This document shows, piece after piece, positions 60,116 to 64,000 of a stretch of DNA of 64,000 nt. Origin of the DNA: Photorhabdus thracensis (GTDB taxonomy: Bacteria; Pseudomonadota; Gammaproteobacteria; Enterobacterales; Enterobacteriaceae). Positions within the stretch are counted from its first letter, which is position 1. Each line of letters begins with the position of its first letter. The translations under genes were made by a program, and so were the position numbers. Where the stretch lies: the NCBI RefSeq assembly GCF_001010285.1, contig NZ_CP011104.1:1674001-1738000 (forward strand). Reading direction: 5' to 3'. The notes under the pieces were generated by a model. It was not told the origin of the DNA, ran no database searches, and saw nothing but the letters and a program-made list of their open reading frames with translations.

Positions 60116-60625
60116 ATGAAATATGATACTTCCGCGCTTTGTGACATCTATCAAGAAGAAGTAAATGTGGTAGAGCCTATGTTCTCCAATTTTGGTGGGC
60201 GTACTTCATTTGGTGGTCAAATCATCACAGTCAAATGTTTTGAAGACAACGGGTTAATTTACGACCTGCTTGAAGACAACGGTCACGGCCGTATTTTACT
60301 GATAGATGGTGGTGGTTCTGTACGTCAGGCATTGATTGACGCAGAACTGGCGCAACTCGCTGTGCAAAATGGATGGGAGGGCATTGTCGTTTACGGTGCA
60401 GTACGTCAAGTTGACCAGCTGGCAGAGCTTGACCTTGGTATTCAGGCTATAGCGGCCATTCCTGCTGGCTGTCGTGATGAAGGAACCGGTGCAAGCGATA
60501 TCCGGGTAAATTTCGGTGGTGTAACCTTCTTCTCCGGCGATTATCTGTATGCTGACAATACGGGCATCATTCTATCTGAAGAGCCACTGGCACTTGATAA
60601 CAGTGAAGATGAAGTGAGCATCTAA
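60116..60625 (+). CDS. rraA: Ribonuclease E activity regulator RraA
   Basis: RraA binds the C-terminal scaffold of RNase E and inhibits it, changing mRNA decay. The 169-residue product starts [20 protein letters not shown] and keeps the [14 protein letters not shown] end of the fold. The tail is about eight residues longer than E. coli RraA. It lies 68 bases after menA. Confidence 0.96.
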   Translation: MKYDTSALCDIYQEEVNVVEPMFSNFGGRTSFGGQIITVKCFEDNGLIYDLLEDNGHGRILLIDGGGSVRQALIDAELAQLAVQNGWEGIVVYGAVRQVDQLAELDLGIQAIAAIPAGCRDEGTGASDIRVNFGGVTFFSGDYLYADNTGIILSEEPLALDNSEDEVSI

Positions 60626-60641
60626 CGACAGCGTATAAGAT

Positions 60642-60672
60642 CAAGGGCGATTTTTGGGATCGCCCTTTTTTG
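60642..60672. terminator. Bidirectional terminator between rraA and zapB
   Basis: AAGGGCGAT, a loop, ATCGCCCTTTTTT. A 9-base stem with T-run between the convergent rraA and zapB. Confidence 0.9.
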
Positions 60673-60690
60673 TCTGCCGACAATTTGTAA

Positions 60691-60933
60691 CTACTGGACA
60701 TCTTCCATTTTGCCTAACAAGGCACGCAAACGCTCCTGCCATACTTGCTGCTCTTGTTTTAATTGCTCATTCTCATGAACCAGAGACTCGCGGCTGTTGG
60801 CTGCGGTTTCAATTTCCTGAGACAAAGACTTATTCTTTTCTTTTAATTCTTCAATTTCCATTTGTAGCAGGGTAATAGTATCAATCGCCTGCTGAACCTT
60901 AGCTTCCAGCTTTTCAAAAACTTCAAATGACAT
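60691..60933 (-). CDS. zapB: Cell division factor ZapB
   Basis: ZapB is a cytoplasmic coiled-coil protein that stabilises the Z ring through ZapA and links it to the terminus. The 80-residue product is almost wholly helical with heptads ([20 protein letters not shown] and onward). The ATG at 60933 has AGGGGG at an 8-base distance; the longer frame from 61026 adds 31 unsupported residues. It is convergent with rraA. Confidence 0.94.
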   Translation of the reverse strand: MSFEVFEKLEAKVQQAIDTITLLQMEIEELKEKNKSLSQEIETAANSRESLVHENEQLKQEQQVWQERLRALLGKMEDVQ

Positions 60934-61236
60934 TCTCGGTTCCCCCTTATAAGCAATCGTCTGATTGTATGTAGCCAAAGCGTCCCTGTCTAGCAACATC
61001 CCCAACACATGAAAAATAACTATCAAATAAAAACTACAAAGTGTCTCACACTTTAATTTTTAGCAAGATGCCAAAAAAATGCGGAACCGCTCATTTTGTT
61101 GACACAACACACACATTTCAATTTCGCTATTTCTCGTTTCCGCGCATTAACGATAAATTTACAAAACCTTCCTTTCAATGCTGAAAGGCGAAAATAATAA
61201 TTACCACTCCAAAATCTTCTTCGTAGGATAGAACAT
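60934..61236. other. zapB-glpF divergent region
   Basis: About 300 bases without a gene, serving both zapB and glpFK. A/T-rich stretches such as ATTTCGCTATTTCTCGTTT might be GlpR-like sites, but the match is too weak to annotate. Confidence 0.45.
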
Positions 61237-62067
61237 ATGAGCCAAACCACTAGCACGACATTAACCGGACAATGTATCGCTGAGTTTCTTGGTACCGCAC
61301 TATTGGTTTTCTTTGGCGTAGGTTGTGTTGCCGCTGCCCGAATTGCCGGCGCACAACTGGGCTTGTGGGAAATCAGTATCATTTGGGGGATGGGTGTCGC
61401 ATTGGCAGTTTATCTCACCGCAGGTGTTTCCGGTGGTCACCTTAACCCGGCGGTGACAATTGCCTTCTGGCTGTTTGCCCGTTTCGAGGGCAAAAAAGTC
61501 GTTCCTTTTATTATTGCCCAAATGATCGGTGGTTTTGTCGCTGCTGCTATCATCTATATGATGTACTACAGCGTATTCCTTGATTACGAGCAAGTACATA
61601 ATATTGTTCGCGGCACCCCTGAAAGCCTGTTTACAGCAGGTGTATTCTCCACTTACCCGATGGCATCGCTATCTATTTCTCAAGCATTTATGGTAGAAGT
61701 CATCATTGCCGCAGCGCTGCTGTGTCTGATTCTGTCACTCACTGACGATGGTAACGGTGTTCCACGCGGGCCTCTGGCTCCGTTACTGATTGGTATTCTG
61801 ATTGCCGTTATTGGTGGCGCATTTGGCCCATTAACCGGTTTCGCCCTAAACCCGGCCCGTGACTTTAGCCCTAAACTAATTGCTTATCTGGCAGGTTGGG
61901 GAGATATCGCTCTGACTGGTGGACGTGAAATCCCTTACTGTCTGGTTACTCTGACCGCACCGATTATCGGCGGTATTATAGGAGCATTCGGCTACCGCAA
62001 ACTTATTGGTCGCCATTTGCCATCGGATACCAACAAGACTAAAGACCAGAGCAAAAAGAAAGCCTAA
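61237..62067 (+). CDS. glpF: Glycerol facilitator (aquaglyceroporin)
   Basis: GlpF is an inner-membrane channel for passive glycerol uptake. The 276-residue product has six transmembrane segments and two half-helices with the NPA motifs GGHLNPAVT (Asn70) and GFALNPARD (near 205). The NPARD aspartate marks the glycerol-permeable subgroup. It lies 30 bases before glpK, which traps glycerol as glycerol-3-phosphate. Confidence 0.97.
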   Translation: MSQTTSTTLTGQCIAEFLGTALLVFFGVGCVAAARIAGAQLGLWEISIIWGMGVALAVYLTAGVSGGHLNPAVTIAFWLFARFEGKKVVPFIIAQMIGGFVAAAIIYMMYYSVFLDYEQVHNIVRGTPESLFTAGVFSTYPMASLSISQAFMVEVIIAAALLCLILSLTDDGNGVPRGPLAPLLIGILIAVIGGAFGPLTGFALNPARDFSPKLIAYLAGWGDIALTGGREIPYCLVTLTAPIIGGIIGAFGYRKLIGRHLPSDTNKTKDQSKKKA

Positions 62068-63621
<1,554 letters not shown>

Positions 63622-63643
63622 GATTTGCTGATAGAAAGATAAA

Positions 63644-63670
63644 GAAAGGGTGGAATTTTCCACCCTTTGA
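63644..63670. terminator. glpFK terminator (bidirectional)
   Basis: AAAGGGTGG, loop AATTTT, CCACCCTTT. A 9-base stem 23 bases after glpK, also placed at the end of the broken minus-strand frame. Confidence 0.8.
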
Positions 63671-63674
63671 AATT

Positions 63675-63933
63675 CTATTTCTTTCCTATCTTCAGAAATT
63701 TTCTTTTAAAGCTAAATCGAACATTAAGATCTAACGTAAAGCCTAATTTCGACAAACTTTCTATTATCTCGTAGATAGAATCAGAATATTCCTTTGATAA
63801 TTTATCTCCATATTTATAGATAAGATCTATAGCATGGTAAACTATTATCTTTATGAATTTTATACTAAAATTATTATCGGCTATTAAGATAACCTCGACT
63901 ATTCAAACCCGATATTAAGAAAAACAAATTCAT
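63675..63933 (-). pseudogene. Frameshifted AT-rich hypothetical gene
   Basis: The minus strand holds a 75-codon open frame (63675-63902) with no start codon; its end includes IIESLSKLGFTLDLNVRFSF and the basic tail KRKFLKIGKK. Just upstream, in another frame, ATG at 63933 follows AGGGGA and reads MNLFFLISGLNS before stopping. One frameshift near 63903 would join them into a protein of about 85 residues. AT content is well above that of glpK. The family was not recognised. Sequencing error, true decay or programmed frameshift cannot be separated here. Confidence 0.4.
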
Positions 63934-64000
63934 TCCCCTATGACACAGAATCGATAATGATATTTATATCGATAGACTAAAATCACGGCATAAAAACAAA

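Overview
The window is a stretch of a gammaproteobacterial (order Enterobacterales) chromosome. Almost every gene can be matched protein-for-protein to Escherichia coli K-12. The moderate-to-low GC content, the gene set and a type III effector/chaperone pair between ppc and metF point to Photorhabdus (Morganellaceae) rather than Escherichia or Salmonella. The genus is an inference from recalled protein families; no database was searched.

Layout. 1-12,713 (minus strand) holds the alpha, spc and S10 ribosomal-protein operons, read right to left: rpsJ-rplCDWB-rpsS-rplV-rpsC-rplP-rpmC-rpsQ, then rplN-rplX-rplE-rpsN-rpsH-rplF-rplR-rpsE-rpmD-rplO-secY-rpmJ, then rpsM-rpsK-rpsD-rpoA (rpoA runs off the left edge). 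The S10 promoter and leader, the S10 terminator with the spc promoter, and the alpha-operon leader are visible. 13,020-15,611 carries bfr, bfd (with a Fur-box-like site) and a tuf gene. Behind tuf lies the tRNA cluster thrU-tyrU-glyT-thrT, followed by coaA (plus), birA and murB (minus) and a complete rRNA operon (16S-tRNA-Glu-23S-5S-tRNA-Thr-5S, 19,703-25,008). Next come murI and btuB (minus), trmA (plus), yijD and fabR (minus), sthA (plus) and oxyR (minus).

33,068-38,934 is the arginine cluster: argC-argB-argG-argH on minus and argE on plus, diverging from paired ARG boxes. ppc follows. The 4.7 kb between ppc and metF (41,877-46,573) is the accessory part of the window. It contains two tandemly duplicated secreted proteins, a type III chaperone/effector pair with visibly higher GC, and gene debris. 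46,574-52,012 is the methionine regulon cluster metF, metB-metL and metJ with two Met-box arrays. rpmE, priA, cytR, ftsN, hslVU, menA, rraA, zapB and glpFK complete the window, which ends with a broken AT-rich reading frame.

Points of interest. (1) The ppc-metF island keeps footprints of its own duplication: a 25-bp copy of the ppc 3' end and a 47-bp fragment of the chaperone gene meet exactly at the duplication joint upstream of the second secreted-protein gene. (2) The tuf gene joins tufB-type upstream neighbours to tufA-type downstream neighbours, which suggests past recombination between two tuf copies. (3) The rRNA operon sits in the position of E. coli rrnB but has an rrnD-like tRNA-Thr plus second 5S tail, and the two 5S genes differ by a covarying base pair. 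No CRISPR array, intact insertion sequence or prophage was seen.
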